Shown here piece by piece: positions 1-8,560 of a DNA stretch of 64,000 bases. Numbering within the stretch: position 1 is the first letter of the stretch; each line of letters opens with the position of its first letter. The DNA comes from Rhodocyclus tenuis (GTDB taxonomy: Bacteria > Pseudomonadota > Gammaproteobacteria > Burkholderiales > Rhodocyclaceae): the NCBI RefSeq assembly GCF_014197755.1, contig NZ_JACIGE010000011.1, positions 62,001 through 126,000 on the forward strand, in the 5' to 3' direction. A program made the position numbers and the translations under genes. The notes under the pieces are model-generated. The model made no database searches, was not told the origin of the DNA, and worked only from the letters and a program-made list of their open reading frames with translations.

Positions 1-1
1 G

Positions 2-454
2 CGGCGGCGGCAGGGCGGCGGACTCCTGCTGCTGGCCGTCGCCGGCTATCTGGCGCTGTCGATCGTGATGCAGGGGCACGAGAAGCTCGGCCGTTCGAAT
101 TCCGCGCATCACATTGCCACCGAAGTGAAGCCGCTGCTCAGCCCCGGCGTTCCGTTCTACAGTGTCAATATGTACGAGCAGACCTTGCCCTTCTACCTGC
201 AGCGCACGCTGACGCTGGTCGATTATCGCGACGAACTGGGTTTCGGCCTCGACCAGGAGCCGCAGCTGTGGGTGCCGACCATCGCCGAGTTCCGCGAACG
301 CTGGCTCGCCGGCGGCGACGCCTTCGCCGTGATGACGCCCGATACCTACGAATCACTCGCCGGCGGATTGCCGATGGACGTGGTGGCGCGCGACACGCGG
401 CGCGTCATCGTGCGCCGGCCGGCCGCCGACGGCAGCCCGGCACTTGCGCACTGA
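2..454 (+). CDS. arnT: ArnT-type lipid A aminoarabinose transferase, C-terminal part
   Basis: The frame is open from the window edge, so the 5' part lies upstream and only about 150 residues are visible. The segment starts with the end of a hydrophobic helix and continues into a soluble periplasmic tail (VPFYSVNMYEQTLPFYLQRT, then a region rich in E, D, R and W), as in the C-terminus of GT39/ArnT-like enzymes. ArnT moves 4-amino-4-deoxy-L-arabinose from undecaprenyl phosphate to lipid A on the periplasmic face of the inner membrane. The assignment rests on this tail plus the arn genes that follow at once (7 nt gap). Another GT39 glycosyltransferase is possible because the catalytic part is outside the window. 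Confidence 0.75.
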   Translation, partial: RRRQGGGLLLLAVAGYLALSIVMQGHEKLGRSNSAHHIATEVKPLLSPGVPFYSVNMYEQTLPFYLQRTLTLVDYRDELGFGLDQEPQLWVPTIAEFRERWLAGGDAFAVMTPDTYESLAGGLPMDVVARDTRRVIVRRPAADGSPALAH

Positions 455-461
455 GCCGCCG

Positions 462-833
462 ATGAGCGCCGTCGCCTTTGCCCTGATCCTCACCGGCGTG
501 TTGCTCAACGCTGCGGCGCAACTGCTGCTCAAGGCCGGTACCAACGTCATCGGCCATTTCGAGTTTTCGCTCGAAAACGCGCTGCCGGTCGGCCTCAAGC
601 TCGCTTTCGAACCGCACATCTTCGGCGGCCTGTGCTGCTACGTCGTCAGCGTCGTCGTCTGGATCATGGCGCTCTCGCGTGTGCCGGTGTCGATCGCCTA
701 TCCGCTGCTGTCGATCGGCTACATCGTCAACGCCTTCGCCGCGCACTGGCTGTTCGGCGAGGCGGTGACCGTACAGAAACTGTTCGGCATCGGCTTCATC
801 GTCGTCGGCGTTTATCTCGTTGCCCGCTCATGA
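462..833 (+). CDS. SMR/EamA-type small membrane protein, likely Ara4N-phosphoundecaprenol flippase subunit (ArnE/ArnF-like)
   Basis: This 123-residue protein has four predicted membrane helices spread over its whole length, the size and layout of a small multidrug resistance family subunit. In enterobacteria two such subunits, ArnE and ArnF, form the flippase that carries Ara4N-phosphoundecaprenol across the inner membrane. Only one is seen here, so it may act as a homodimer or with a partner outside the window. The ATG at 462 is preferred over a TTG 18 nt upstream that overlaps the arnT end. The stop overlaps the arnB start (ATGA), which points to coupled translation in the arn operon. Confidence 0.8.
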   Translation: MSAVAFALILTGVLLNAAAQLLLKAGTNVIGHFEFSLENALPVGLKLAFEPHIFGGLCCYVVSVVVWIMALSRVPVSIAYPLLSIGYIVNAFAAHWLFGEAVTVQKLFGIGFIVVGVYLVARS

Positions 834-1984
834 TTCCTCTGCCTGCGAATTTCATTCCCTTCACCCGTCCGTCGATCGACGAGGAAACCATCGCCGCCGT
901 CGGCGACACGCTGCGCTCGGGCTGGATCACCAGCGGCCCGCGCGTGCAGGAGTTCGAAGCGGCGCTGTCGGCGCGTTTCGGCGGACGCACGGTGCGCGCC
1001 TTCAATTCGGGAACGATCACGCTCGAAATCGCGCTTGAGCTGGCCGGTGTCGGCGCCGGTGACGAGGTGATCACGCCGCCGCTGTCGTGGGTTGCCACCG
1101 CCAACGTCGTGCTGCATCGCGGCGCGCGGCCGGTGTTCGTCGACATCGACCCGGTCACGCGCAATCTCGACCTCGACTTGGTCGATGCGGCGATCACCGA
1201 CAAGACCAAGGCGATCATCCCGGTTGATCTGGCCGGCCTGCCGGTCGACCGCGACCGTCTCTACGCGATTGCCCGCCGGCACGGCCTGCGCGTGGTCGAG
1301 GACGCGGCGCAGTCGCTTGGCGCCAGCTGGCGCGGTGGGCCGATCGGCAGCCTCGGCGACTTCGTCTCCTTCTCCTTCCACGCCAACAAGAACCTCACCA
1401 CCAGCGAGGGCGGTGCGCTGGTGCTGCCGGCCGACATCGATCCGGCTTTCTGCGAGCGCCTGCGCCTGCAGGGCGTGCGCCGGCTCGACGGCGGCGAGAT
1501 GGAGGTCGACGTCGCCGGCCACAAGGGCAACCTCACCGACCTCGCGGCGACGATCGGCTTGGGCCAGCTGCGCCGGCTCGACGAATTCACCGCGCGCCGG
1601 CGCCAGCTGGCACGGCGCTATTTCGCGCGGCTCGATCCGGCCGCTGGCGCGCCCGACGTCGGGCTCGGCCTGCCGCCCGCCGATTTTGCCGACAGCAACT
1701 GGCACATGTTCCAGGTGCTGCTGCCGCTCGAACGCATGAAAATCAGCCGCGGCGACTTGATTGCCGCGCTGCGTGCGCGCAACATCGGCGCCGGCGTGCA
1801 TTACCCGGCGATGCACCTGTTCGCGCTCTACCGTAATCTCGGCTATGCGCCGGGCGATTTTCCGCATGCCGAACACGTCGGCGCCACGACGCTGACGCTG
1901 CCCTTGTTCCCGGCAATGAGCGACGCCGATGTCGACGCCGTCTGTGCCCATCTTCTCGATCTCATTCAGCCAGCACGCGCATGA
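830..1984 (+). CDS. arnB: UDP-4-amino-4-deoxy-L-arabinose--oxoglutarate aminotransferase
   Basis: A 384-residue DegT/DnrJ/EryC1 aminotransferase of normal family length. It transfers an amino group from glutamate to UDP-4-keto-pentose, the step after the ArnA decarboxylase. The PLP-binding lysine is Lys187 in the motif SFHANKN, and the segment VVEDAAQSLGA (about 155-165) is the conserved PLP-pocket region of the family. The start ATG at 830 overlaps the preceding stop, and the stop overlaps the arnC start. Its place between the flippase subunit and arnC supports ArnB over other sugar aminotransferases of this family. Confidence 0.92.
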   Translation: MIPLPANFIPFTRPSIDEETIAAVGDTLRSGWITSGPRVQEFEAALSARFGGRTVRAFNSGTITLEIALELAGVGAGDEVITPPLSWVATANVVLHRGARPVFVDIDPVTRNLDLDLVDAAITDKTKAIIPVDLAGLPVDRDRLYAIARRHGLRVVEDAAQSLGASWRGGPIGSLGDFVSFSFHANKNLTTSEGGALVLPADIDPAFCERLRLQGVRRLDGGEMEVDVAGHKGNLTDLAATIGLGQLRRLDEFTARRRQLARRYFARLDPAAGAPDVGLGLPPADFADSNWHMFQVLLPLERMKISRGDLIAALRARNIGAGVHYPAMHLFALYRNLGYAPGDFPHAEHVGATTLTLPLFPAMSDADVDAVCAHLLDLIQPARA

Positions 1985-3009
1985 ACTCTCCCGAAGTCTC
2001 GGTCGTCGTCCCGATCTACAACGAAGAGGCCGGCCTGCCGACCCTGTTCGAGCGCCTTTACGCGGCGATGGACGACTTTGGCGCCAGTTACGAACTGATC
2101 TTCATCAACGACGGCAGCCGCGACCGTTCGGCGGCGCTGCTGCGCGAGCAGTACGAGCGCCGCCCCGACGTCACCCGCGTCATCCTGCTCGCCGCCAACG
2201 CCGGCCAGCACATGGCGATCATGGCGGGTTTCGAGCACTGTCGCGGCGAGATCGTCGTCACCATCGACGCCGACCTGCAGAATCCGCCCGAGGAGATCGG
2301 GCGTCTGGTCGAGAAGATGCGCGAGGGCTACGACCTCGTCGGCAGCATCCGCCGCCAGCGCCAGGATTCGGCTTTCCGCCGCTACGCGTCGCGCGCGATG
2401 AACCGCCTGCGCGAGCGCATCACGCGCATCAAGATGACCGACCAGGGCTGCATGCTGCGCGCCTACCGGCGCAGCATCATCAACGCAATCAACAGTTGCC
2501 ACGAAGTGAGCACCTTCATTCCTGCGCTGGCCTATACCTTTGCCTTGCGCCCGACCGAAATCGAGGTAGCGCACGAGGAGCGTTTCGCCGGCGAATCGAA
2601 GTATTCGCTGTATAGCCTGATTCGCCTCAACTTCGACCTGATGACCGGCTTTTCGCTGGTGCCGCTGCAGTGGTTCTCGATGGTCGGCATCGGCGTTTCG
2701 CTGCTCTCGGCGCTGTTTGTCGGCGTTCTCGCGCTGCGCCGCATCTTCCTCGGGCCGGAAGCCGAGGGGCTGTTCACGCTGTTCGGCATCGTCTTCTTCC
2801 TGCTCGGACTGGTGCTCTTCGGTGTCGGCTTGATCGGCGAGTACGTCGGTCGCATCTACCTGCAGGTGCGCCACCGCCCGCGTTTCCTGATCGACGCGGT
2901 ACTCGAAGCACCGGACATTCGCGTCGATCGCCGCCAAGCGCAAACGCCGGAAATCACGCCGGCGCTTGGCGGCGCCACCGCTGCAGCTGCTGCGGAGCGT
3001 CACGCATGA
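1981..3009 (+). CDS. arnC: Undecaprenyl-phosphate 4-deoxy-4-formamido-L-arabinose transferase
   Basis: A 342-residue family 2 glycosyltransferase that loads the formylated sugar nucleotide onto undecaprenyl phosphate at the cytoplasmic face of the inner membrane. The N-terminal GT-A domain shows the usual opening SVVVPIYNEE and the TIDADLQNPPEE metal and nucleotide motif (about residues 95-106). Two hydrophobic helices lie near 225-252 and 262-292, as in E. coli ArnC. The tail after them is Ala-rich and variable. Start and stop both overlap neighbouring arn genes by 4 nt. Confidence 0.92.
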   Translation: MNSPEVSVVVPIYNEEAGLPTLFERLYAAMDDFGASYELIFINDGSRDRSAALLREQYERRPDVTRVILLAANAGQHMAIMAGFEHCRGEIVVTIDADLQNPPEEIGRLVEKMREGYDLVGSIRRQRQDSAFRRYASRAMNRLRERITRIKMTDQGCMLRAYRRSIINAINSCHEVSTFIPALAYTFALRPTEIEVAHEERFAGESKYSLYSLIRLNFDLMTGFSLVPLQWFSMVGIGVSLLSALFVGVLALRRIFLGPEAEGLFTLFGIVFFLLGLVLFGVGLIGEYVGRIYLQVRHRPRFLIDAVLEAPDIRVDRRQAQTPEITPALGGATAAAAAERHA

Positions 3010-3938
3010 CGCGTGCCGTCGTCTTCGCTTACCACTCGGTCGGTGCGCGCTGCCTGTCGACGCTGCTGGCGCATGGCGTCGAGGTGGCGCTGCTGGTGAC
3101 GCACGAAGACGCGGCCGACGAGAACATCTGGTTCGAGAGTGTCGCCGCTGTTGCCGCGCGTCACGACATTCCGACGATCACGCCGGCCGACGCCAACACG
3201 CCCGAGTTGCTGGCACGCATCGCCGCACTGCAGCCCGATTTCATCTTCTCGTTCTACTACCGCAAGATGCTCGGCACGCCGCTGCTGGCGCTGGCGGCGC
3301 GTGGCGCTTACAACATGCACGGCTCGCTGCTGCCGAAGTACCGCGGCCGCGCACCGGTGAACTGGGCGGTGCTGCACGGCGAAACCGAGACTGGCGCGAG
3401 CTTGCACGAGATGCTCGCCAAGCCCGACGCCGGCCGTGTCGTCGCGCAGCAGCGCGTGCCGATCCTGCCCGATGACACTGCTTTCGAGGTGTTCAACAAG
3501 GTGACCGTCGCCGCCGAACTGGCGCTCGATGCCGTGCTGCCGGCGCTGCTCGCCGGTACCGCGCCGCACTTCGAACAGAATCTGGCGCAGGGCGGCTATT
3601 TCGGCGGGCGCAAGCCCGCAGATGGCCGCATCGACTGGACGCAGCCGGCGGCGGTGGTGCACAACCTCGTGCGCGCGGTGGCGCCGCCGTATCCGGGCGC
3701 TTTTTTCGAAATCGACGGCGTGCGCCTGATCGTCGGCCGCAGCCAGCTGGCGCCGCCGCGGCAGCCGCGTTCGGCCGGCGCCGGCATCTATGTCGAGGAC
3801 GCGCGTTTCTTCGCCGACTGCGCCGATGGCCGCGTGCTGCGCCTGCTGTCGCTGACTCTCGACGGCCAGGAGCTATCGCCCGCCGCTTTTGTCTCCCGTT
3901 TCGGCGAGACGCTCGCCAACGGCAAACGCTTCTTCTGA
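3006..3938 (+). CDS. arnA: UDP-Ara4N formyltransferase (stand-alone equivalent of the ArnA N-terminal domain)
   Basis: This 310-residue protein matches the N-terminal half of E. coli ArnA, which uses 10-formyltetrahydrofolate to N-formylate UDP-Ara4N. The catalytic triad of formyltransferases is present: Asn103 and His105 in YNMHGSLLPKYRG and Asp141 in LAKPDAG. It ends after the C-terminal OB-like subdomain, where enterobacterial ArnA would continue into the decarboxylase. In this genome that activity is a separate downstream gene. Start ATG at 3006 overlaps the arnC stop. A methionyl-tRNA formyltransferase is unlikely given the operon. Confidence 0.88.
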   Translation: MTRAVVFAYHSVGARCLSTLLAHGVEVALLVTHEDAADENIWFESVAAVAARHDIPTITPADANTPELLARIAALQPDFIFSFYYRKMLGTPLLALAARGAYNMHGSLLPKYRGRAPVNWAVLHGETETGASLHEMLAKPDAGRVVAQQRVPILPDDTAFEVFNKVTVAAELALDAVLPALLAGTAPHFEQNLAQGGYFGGRKPADGRIDWTQPAAVVHNLVRAVAPPYPGAFFEIDGVRLIVGRSQLAPPRQPRSAGAGIYVEDARFFADCADGRVLRLLSLTLDGQELSPAAFVSRFGETLANGKRFF

Positions 3939-3954
3939 CCTTTCCGGAAAGACC

Positions 3955-4998
3955 ATGAAAAAAGTCCTCATCCTCGGCGTCAACGGCTTCATCGGCCACC
4001 ATCTGTCGCAGCGCATCATCGACACGACCGACTGGGAAGTCTATGGCATGGACATGAATAGCGAGCGTGTCGCCGACCTGCTCGAACATCCGCGCTTCAA
4101 CTTCTTTGAGGGTGACATCACCATCAACAGGGAGTGGATCGAGTACCACGTGAAGAAGTGCGACGTGATCCTGCCGCTGGTGGCGATCGCGACGCCGGCG
4201 ACCTACGTCAAGGAGCCGCTGCGCGTTTTCGAACTCGACTTCGAAGCCAACCTGCCGATCATCCGCCAGGCGGTGAAGTACAAGAAGCGCGTCATCTTCC
4301 CGTCGACCTCCGAGGTGTACGGCATGTGCCGTGACGCTGAATTCGATCCGGAAAACTCCGAACTGATCCTCGGTCCGATCAACAAGCCGCGCTGGATCTA
4401 CAGCTGTGCCAAGCAGATGATGGACCGCGTGATCCACGCCTACGGTCAGCAGGAAGGTCTCGAATACACGCTGTTCCGTCCGTTCAACTGGATCGGCCCG
4501 GGCCTCGACTCGATCCACACGCCGAAGGAAGGTTCATCGCGCGTGATCACGCAGTTCCTCGGCCACATCGTTCGCGGCGAACCGATCAAGCTGGTGGACG
4601 GTGGCGCCCAGAAGCGCGCCTTCACCTATGTGTCGGACGGCATCGACGCGCTGATGAAGATCATCGCCAACAAGGACGGCGTCGCCAGCGGCAAGATCTA
4701 CAACATCGGCAACCCGAAGAACAATTTCTCGGTGCGCGAACTGGCGACGATGATGCTCGAACTCGCCGCGCAGTATCCGGAATACGCGGAGACCGCAGCC
4801 AGGGTGAAGACCGTGGAAACGACTTCGGGCGAGTACTACGGCAAGGGTTATCAGGACACGCAGCACCGCGTGCCGAAGATCGAGAACACCATGGCCGATC
4901 TGGGCTGGGCGCCGCAGGTCGAGATGCAGACGGCGCTGAAGAACATCTTCGAAGCCTATCGCGGCGACGTCGCCGCGGCGCGCAAGCTGGTCGACTGA
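3955..4998 (+). CDS. arnA: UDP-glucuronate decarboxylase (stand-alone equivalent of the ArnA C-terminal domain)
   Basis: A 347-residue short-chain dehydrogenase/reductase that oxidises and decarboxylates UDP-glucuronate to UDP-4-keto-pentose. Visible motifs are the NAD-binding GVNGFIGHH at the N-terminus, the active-site STSEVYG segment (Ser and Glu) and YSCAK with the catalytic Tyr and Lys. It lies 16 nt after the formyltransferase in the same order as the two domains of fused ArnA, so ArnA appears split into two polypeptides. The ATG at 3955 fits the expected start of the Rossmann fold. A strong terminator follows. Confidence 0.88.
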   Translation: MKKVLILGVNGFIGHHLSQRIIDTTDWEVYGMDMNSERVADLLEHPRFNFFEGDITINREWIEYHVKKCDVILPLVAIATPATYVKEPLRVFELDFEANLPIIRQAVKYKKRVIFPSTSEVYGMCRDAEFDPENSELILGPINKPRWIYSCAKQMMDRVIHAYGQQEGLEYTLFRPFNWIGPGLDSIHTPKEGSSRVITQFLGHIVRGEPIKLVDGGAQKRAFTYVSDGIDALMKIIANKDGVASGKIYNIGNPKNNFSVRELATMMLELAAQYPEYAETAARVKTVETTSGEYYGKGYQDTQHRVPKIENTMADLGWAPQVEMQTALKNIFEAYRGDVAAARKLVD

Positions 4999-5036
4999 AC
5001 GTAAAGGCAAAGGCGCGCAGGCGCGGCCGGAATGAC

Positions 5037-5066
5037 AAGGGGCGCTGCGGCGCCCCTTGCTTTTTG
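5037..5066 (+). terminator. Rho-independent terminator after the arn genes
   Basis: A perfect 9-bp GC-rich stem (5037-5045 with 5050-5058), a 4-nt TGCG loop and a run of five T. It lies 39 nt after the decarboxylase stop, so the arnT to decarboxylase transcript very likely ends here and arnD has its own promoter. Confidence 0.85.
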
Positions 5067-5136
5067 AGGCCTCCGGCAGCGGAAGCAGCCTCGTGCCGGT
5101 GCTCGCCGGGCGCCGTCAGCGGCCCGTGCGTGCCGC

Positions 5137-5691
5137 CTATTTCATGCGCAGCAGCACGTCGTCGCGCAGGCCGAAGTGGTGCCATAGCGCCGCGGCGAAG
5201 TGGAGGCCAACGAGCGCGATGAAGACGTTGGCCAGCGTCTCATGCACTTCCTTGAGGTCGTGCGCGAGATTGTGGTCGCCGGCGCCGATCGGCGGCAGCG
5301 TGAACAAGCCGAAGACATCGACACTGCGCGCGTCGAGCGCAACGCCGAGGTAGCCGCTCACCGGCAGCGCCAGCAGGAGCAGGTAGAAGGCCAGATACAT
5401 CGCTTTCGAAGCAAGACGCTGCCAGCCCGGCATTGCCGATTCGTCGGGCAAGGCGCCGCGCAGCGCCTGCACGACGCGCCAGCCCAGACGTGGCAAGACC
5501 ATGATCAGTGCGATGACGCCGAGCGACATGTGCAGCGCCATCATCGCCGTGCGGCCGCTCGATCCCTTGGGGAAAATTTCGTGCAGTTCGACCAGCGCGC
5601 AGACGGCGAGCAGCAGGAAGAACATTCCCCAGTGCAGCAGGCGCGTGAGCGGATCGTAACGGTTTGGTGTAGTGCGGGGGGTGCTGTTCAT
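5137..5691 (-). CDS. Cytochrome b561-type membrane di-haem protein
   Basis: A 184-residue inner-membrane protein with four hydrophobic helices and the paired histidines of the bacterial cytochrome b561 family: LLHWG in helix 1, ALHMS in helix 2, and VHETL and GLHFAAALWHH in the last helix region. Such proteins pass electrons from quinols to periplasmic acceptors. The ATG at 5691 is chosen because GGAG lies 6 nt upstream and the first helix begins soon after. It is divergent from arnD and shares with it a 328-bp gap that holds a PmrA-like box, so it may belong to the same envelope-stress regulon. Its electron acceptor is unknown. Confidence 0.85.
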   Translation of the reverse strand: MNSTPRTTPNRYDPLTRLLHWGMFFLLLAVCALVELHEIFPKGSSGRTAMMALHMSLGVIALIMVLPRLGWRVVQALRGALPDESAMPGWQRLASKAMYLAFYLLLLALPVSGYLGVALDARSVDVFGLFTLPPIGAGDHNLAHDLKEVHETLANVFIALVGLHFAAALWHHFGLRDDVLLRMK

Positions 5692-5814
5692 CGGTTTCTC
5701 CAGTGCGGAAGCAGTGCTCGCCGCGAGTGGCAGGCACTCTCGTTCCTTGATGCGGTGGGTGCGTGGTGGCGCGATCCGGCAGCAGCGAGAGTGGCCGCTA
5801 GGCTGACGTGGCAG

Positions 5815-5833
5815 CCTTAAGCGCTCCTTAAGG
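5815..5833. promoter_or_regulatory. PmrA/BasR-like box CTTAAG-N5-CTTAAG
   Basis: The hexamer CTTAAG occurs twice with exactly five bases between (5816-5821 and 5827-5832), flanked by one more matching base pair. This equals the published PmrA consensus YTTAAK-N5-YTTAAK, the site used by the two-component regulator of lipid A modification. The site reads the same on both strands, so it could act on the b561 gene to the left, 124 nt from its start, or on arnD to the right. No pmrAB genes are in the window, so the regulator is inferred. Confidence 0.65.
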
Positions 5834-5939
5834 TCGGCGGCCAGGCGGACTGCGATGCTGCCGAGACGCTGCACGCAGCCGGTGGCCTGGCCGTTGCCGG
5901 CCGGGATTCTACCGTCGGCGGCCGGATGGTGCGCGCTGC

Positions 5940-5945
5940 TATAAT
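5940..5945 (+). promoter_or_regulatory. Candidate -10 element for arnD
   Basis: A perfect TATAAT lies 74 nt before the arnD ATG. No good -35 hexamer is found at 16-18 bp, which would fit an activator-dependent promoter, but the match could be chance. The rest of the gap 5692-6019 shows no gene. Confidence 0.4.
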
Positions 5946-6019
5946 CCGCGCCTTCTTCAGGCTGGGCACCGGCAAGCCTTGCTTTCTTCCTGCCGCCTCG
6001 GCCGTCTGGTCTGCACATC

Positions 6020-6928
6020 ATGAAACGCCTTGCCCTCAAGATCGACGTCGACACCTACCGCGGAACGCAGCGTGGCGTTCCCGCGCTGGTCGAACTGCTC
6101 AGCCGGCGGCAAGCCGGCGCGAGCTTCCTGTTCTCGCTCGGTCCCGACAATACCGGTCGCGCCATCCGTCGTGCCTTCCGTCCCGGCTTCATGCAGAAGG
6201 TGCGGCGCACCTCGGTGCTCGAGCATTACGGCCTGCTGACGCTGATGTACGGCGTGCTTCTGCCGGGGCCGAACATCGGCCGGCGCTGTGCGTCGACGCT
6301 GCGTGCGGTGCGCGACGCCGGTTTCGAGGTCGGCGTGCACTGTTGGGATCACGTGCGCTGGCAGGACGGCGTCAGTGGCGCCGACAACGCCTGGGTCGAA
6401 ACGGAAATGACGCGCGCCGTCGAGCGGTTCACGCAGATCTTCGGCGAAGCGCCGCGCCTGCATGGCGCCGCTGGCTGGCAGATGAACCGGCATGCGCTGC
6501 GCCTGACGCAGCGTCTGGGCTACGCGATCAGCTCGGACGGACGCGGCACGCACCCATTCCTGCCGGTGATCGATGGCGAACTGATCGCCTGCCCGCAACT
6601 GCCGACAACGCTGCCGACGCTCGACGAGCTGATCGGCGTCGACGGCATCACCGCCGACACGGTGGCCGATCACCTGCTGTCGCTGACCGAGTCGGCGAGC
6701 GGCGACCAGGTGTTCACGCTGCATGCCGAACTCGAAGGCATGCGCTTGCTGCCGCAGTTCGAACGCCTGCTCGACGGCTGGCAGGCGCAGGGCTTCAGCT
6801 TTGTGTCGATGGCCGATCTGGCCGCCAGCCTCGACCTGAAGCGGCTGCCGCACCACGAAGTGCGTTTCGAGGAAATTCCCGGCCGTTCGGGCAAGCTGTT
6901 CGTGCAGGGGCCGGCGTTCCCCGCCTGA
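6020..6928 (+). CDS. arnD: 4-deoxy-4-formamido-L-arabinose-phosphoundecaprenol deformylase
   Basis: A 302-residue NodB-type polysaccharide deacetylase. ArnD removes the formyl group from the lipid-linked sugar before flipping. It opens with LALKIDVDTYRGTQRGVP, with the metal-site Asp of the family, and later has the HCWDHVRWQD segment with the paired histidines. The length matches E. coli ArnD. It is separated from the other arn genes by a terminator and a divergent gene, so it is transcribed on its own. Start ATG at 6020 gives the usual N-terminus. Confidence 0.9.
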   Translation: MKRLALKIDVDTYRGTQRGVPALVELLSRRQAGASFLFSLGPDNTGRAIRRAFRPGFMQKVRRTSVLEHYGLLTLMYGVLLPGPNIGRRCASTLRAVRDAGFEVGVHCWDHVRWQDGVSGADNAWVETEMTRAVERFTQIFGEAPRLHGAAGWQMNRHALRLTQRLGYAISSDGRGTHPFLPVIDGELIACPQLPTTLPTLDELIGVDGITADTVADHLLSLTESASGDQVFTLHAELEGMRLLPQFERLLDGWQAQGFSFVSMADLAASLDLKRLPHHEVRFEEIPGRSGKLFVQGPAFPA

Positions 6929-7037
6929 TTTCCGGTCTGCTGGCTGGGTTATGGCAGCGAGGGGCAGCGAAGGCGCCAGCGCTCAGCAGGCACCCGGTCG
7001 CGTGCTATCATTCGCGCCGTCGCGCAAGGCGGCATCC

Positions 7038-7125
7038 GGAAGCGTGGCAGAGTGGTCGATTGCAACGGTCTTGAAAACCGTCGATGGGCAACCATCCGTG
7101 AGTTCGAATCTCACCGCTTCCGCCA
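7038..7125 (+). tRNA. tRNA-Ser(UGA)
   Basis: An 88-nt cloverleaf with acceptor stem GGAAGCG/CGCTTCC, discriminator G and encoded CCA. The anticodon loop CTTGAAA carries TGA at 7072-7074. It has the long variable arm of serine tRNAs and a normal T-loop (GTTCGAATC). Confidence 0.97.
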
Positions 7126-7154
7126 AAAAACGCAATAAAAACAAATGTTTGCGC

Positions 7155-7598
7155 TTATTCGCGTACCGCGTCGGCCCAGCAGTTGGGCGTCTCGTAGAGG
7201 CGGACGCGCTCGAGGTGCAGGTGGTTGCCATAGACGTCGCGATAGAGCGCGTCGAGGATTCTGAAGGCTTCCTGCGCCAGGAATTCGGCGGTCGGCGGCG
7301 CGTCGACGACGACGGTCTTGTGTCCGGGCAACGACAGCAGGAAGTTGAGCACCGCCGTATCGCCGGAATAAACGAGGAAGGCGTGGTCCCAGACATCGAC
7401 CAGATGCTCCTTGGCCAGTGCCTTGACCTCGGAAAAATCCATCACCATGCCGTTGGCCGAGTCGCCCTCGCGCCTGATGATGTCGCCGGAGAGCGTGATT
7501 TCGATTGCGTAGCGGTGGCCGTGCAGGTTGCGGCACTGGCTCTTGTGGTCGGGAATCCGGTGTCCGGCATCGAATTCGAGGCGGCGGGTAATCTGCAT
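7155..7598 (-). CDS. queD: 6-carboxy-5,6,7,8-tetrahydropterin synthase
   Basis: A 147-residue member of the 6-pyruvoyl-tetrahydropterin synthase/QueD family, which makes carboxytetrahydropterin for queuosine and other 7-deazapurines. It shows the zinc histidines in DAGHR and LHGHRY and the catalytic Cys just before the latter (SQCRNLHGH). The C-terminal Glu-containing segment VRLYETPNCWA is also typical. The start at 7598 places LEFDAGHR at the usual distance; longer in-frame starts would add a poorly conserved leader. It is divergent from a radical SAM gene, with a TATAAT on its own strand at 7642-7647. Confidence 0.9.
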   Translation of the reverse strand: MQITRRLEFDAGHRIPDHKSQCRNLHGHRYAIEITLSGDIIRREGDSANGMVMDFSEVKALAKEHLVDVWDHAFLVYSGDTAVLNFLLSLPGHKTVVVDAPPTAEFLAQEAFRILDALYRDVYGNHLHLERVRLYETPNCWADAVRE

Positions 7599-7710
7599 CG
7601 CGGACTTTTGGCCGCGGACGGCCGGCATTGAACGGGCGCTGATTATATCATCGCCACTTTGGCCGGCCTGAACCCGCTCCGCGCCGCGACCTTCCTCCAA
7701 GGTATCCAGC

Positions 7711-8544
7711 ATGCTCACCATCGTCGACCACCGCCGCGACAGCGCCGGCCTGCTCTATGTCTATCCCGTCGTTTCGCGACGCGCCGGTGGCGTCTCGGTG
7801 GGCATCAATCTCAATCCCAATGCTGCGTGCAACTGGGCCTGCCGCTACTGTCAGGTGCCCGATCTCAAGCGTGGCGGCCCGCCGCCGCTCGATCTGCCGC
7901 GCCTTGAACGCGAACTGCGTGGTTTTCTCGGCGACGTGCTCAACGGCGACTTTCTTCAGCGTCACGTTCCCGAGGCGTCGCGCCGGCTGGTCGACATCGC
8001 TTTCTCCGGTGACGGCGAGCCGACAACGGCCGCCGAATTCGCCGAGGCGGTGGCGCTGGTCGAACGCGTACTCGCCGATCTCGGTCTGCTCGGGAATCTG
8101 GTGGTGAGGCTGATCACCAACGGCAGCCAGCTGCGCCGACCGGCGGTACGCGAAGGCATTGCGCGCATTGGCGCTTGTGGTGGCGAAGTATGGTTCAAGC
8201 TCGACCGGGCGACGACGCAAGGCGTGCAACTGGTCAATGGCGCGCAGCGTACGCCGCAGCAGACGCGAACGGCCTTGCTGGCCTGCGCCGGGCTGGCGCC
8301 GACCTGGGTGCAAACCTGCTGGTTCGCCTTCGACGGCGAAGCGCCGGGGGCGGAGGAAGAGGGCGCCTATCTGGCGCTGATTGGAGAGCTGCGCGAAAAA
8401 ATCAGGGGCGTGCACCTTTACGGTCTGGCACGCCCCTCGCAGCAACCGGAAGCCGAGCGCTTGTCGCCGCTGGCTCTTGAAGACTTTGCACGCTTCGCCC
8501 GGCAAATCGAAGCGCTGGGCGTCAGGGTGGTGATGAATCCCTGA
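7711..8544 (+). CDS. Radical SAM protein of unknown substrate
   Basis: A 277-residue protein with a CxxxCxxC cluster motif in CNWACRYCQ (about residues 34-42), which binds the [4Fe-4S] cluster and S-adenosylmethionine. A GDGEPT motif near residue 105 matches the glycine-rich SAM-contact segment. The rest of the barrel follows without an extra cluster domain. It is not QueE, which has a different cysteine spacing, although it is divergent from queD. Similar proteins occur in many betaproteobacteria without a known role; the reaction cannot be told from sequence. Confidence 0.8.
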   Translation: MLTIVDHRRDSAGLLYVYPVVSRRAGGVSVGINLNPNAACNWACRYCQVPDLKRGGPPPLDLPRLERELRGFLGDVLNGDFLQRHVPEASRRLVDIAFSGDGEPTTAAEFAEAVALVERVLADLGLLGNLVVRLITNGSQLRRPAVREGIARIGACGGEVWFKLDRATTQGVQLVNGAQRTPQQTRTALLACAGLAPTWVQTCWFAFDGEAPGAEEEGAYLALIGELREKIRGVHLYGLARPSQQPEAERLSPLALEDFARFARQIEALGVRVVMNP

Positions 8545-8560
8545 CGCCGGATTTTGCCAA

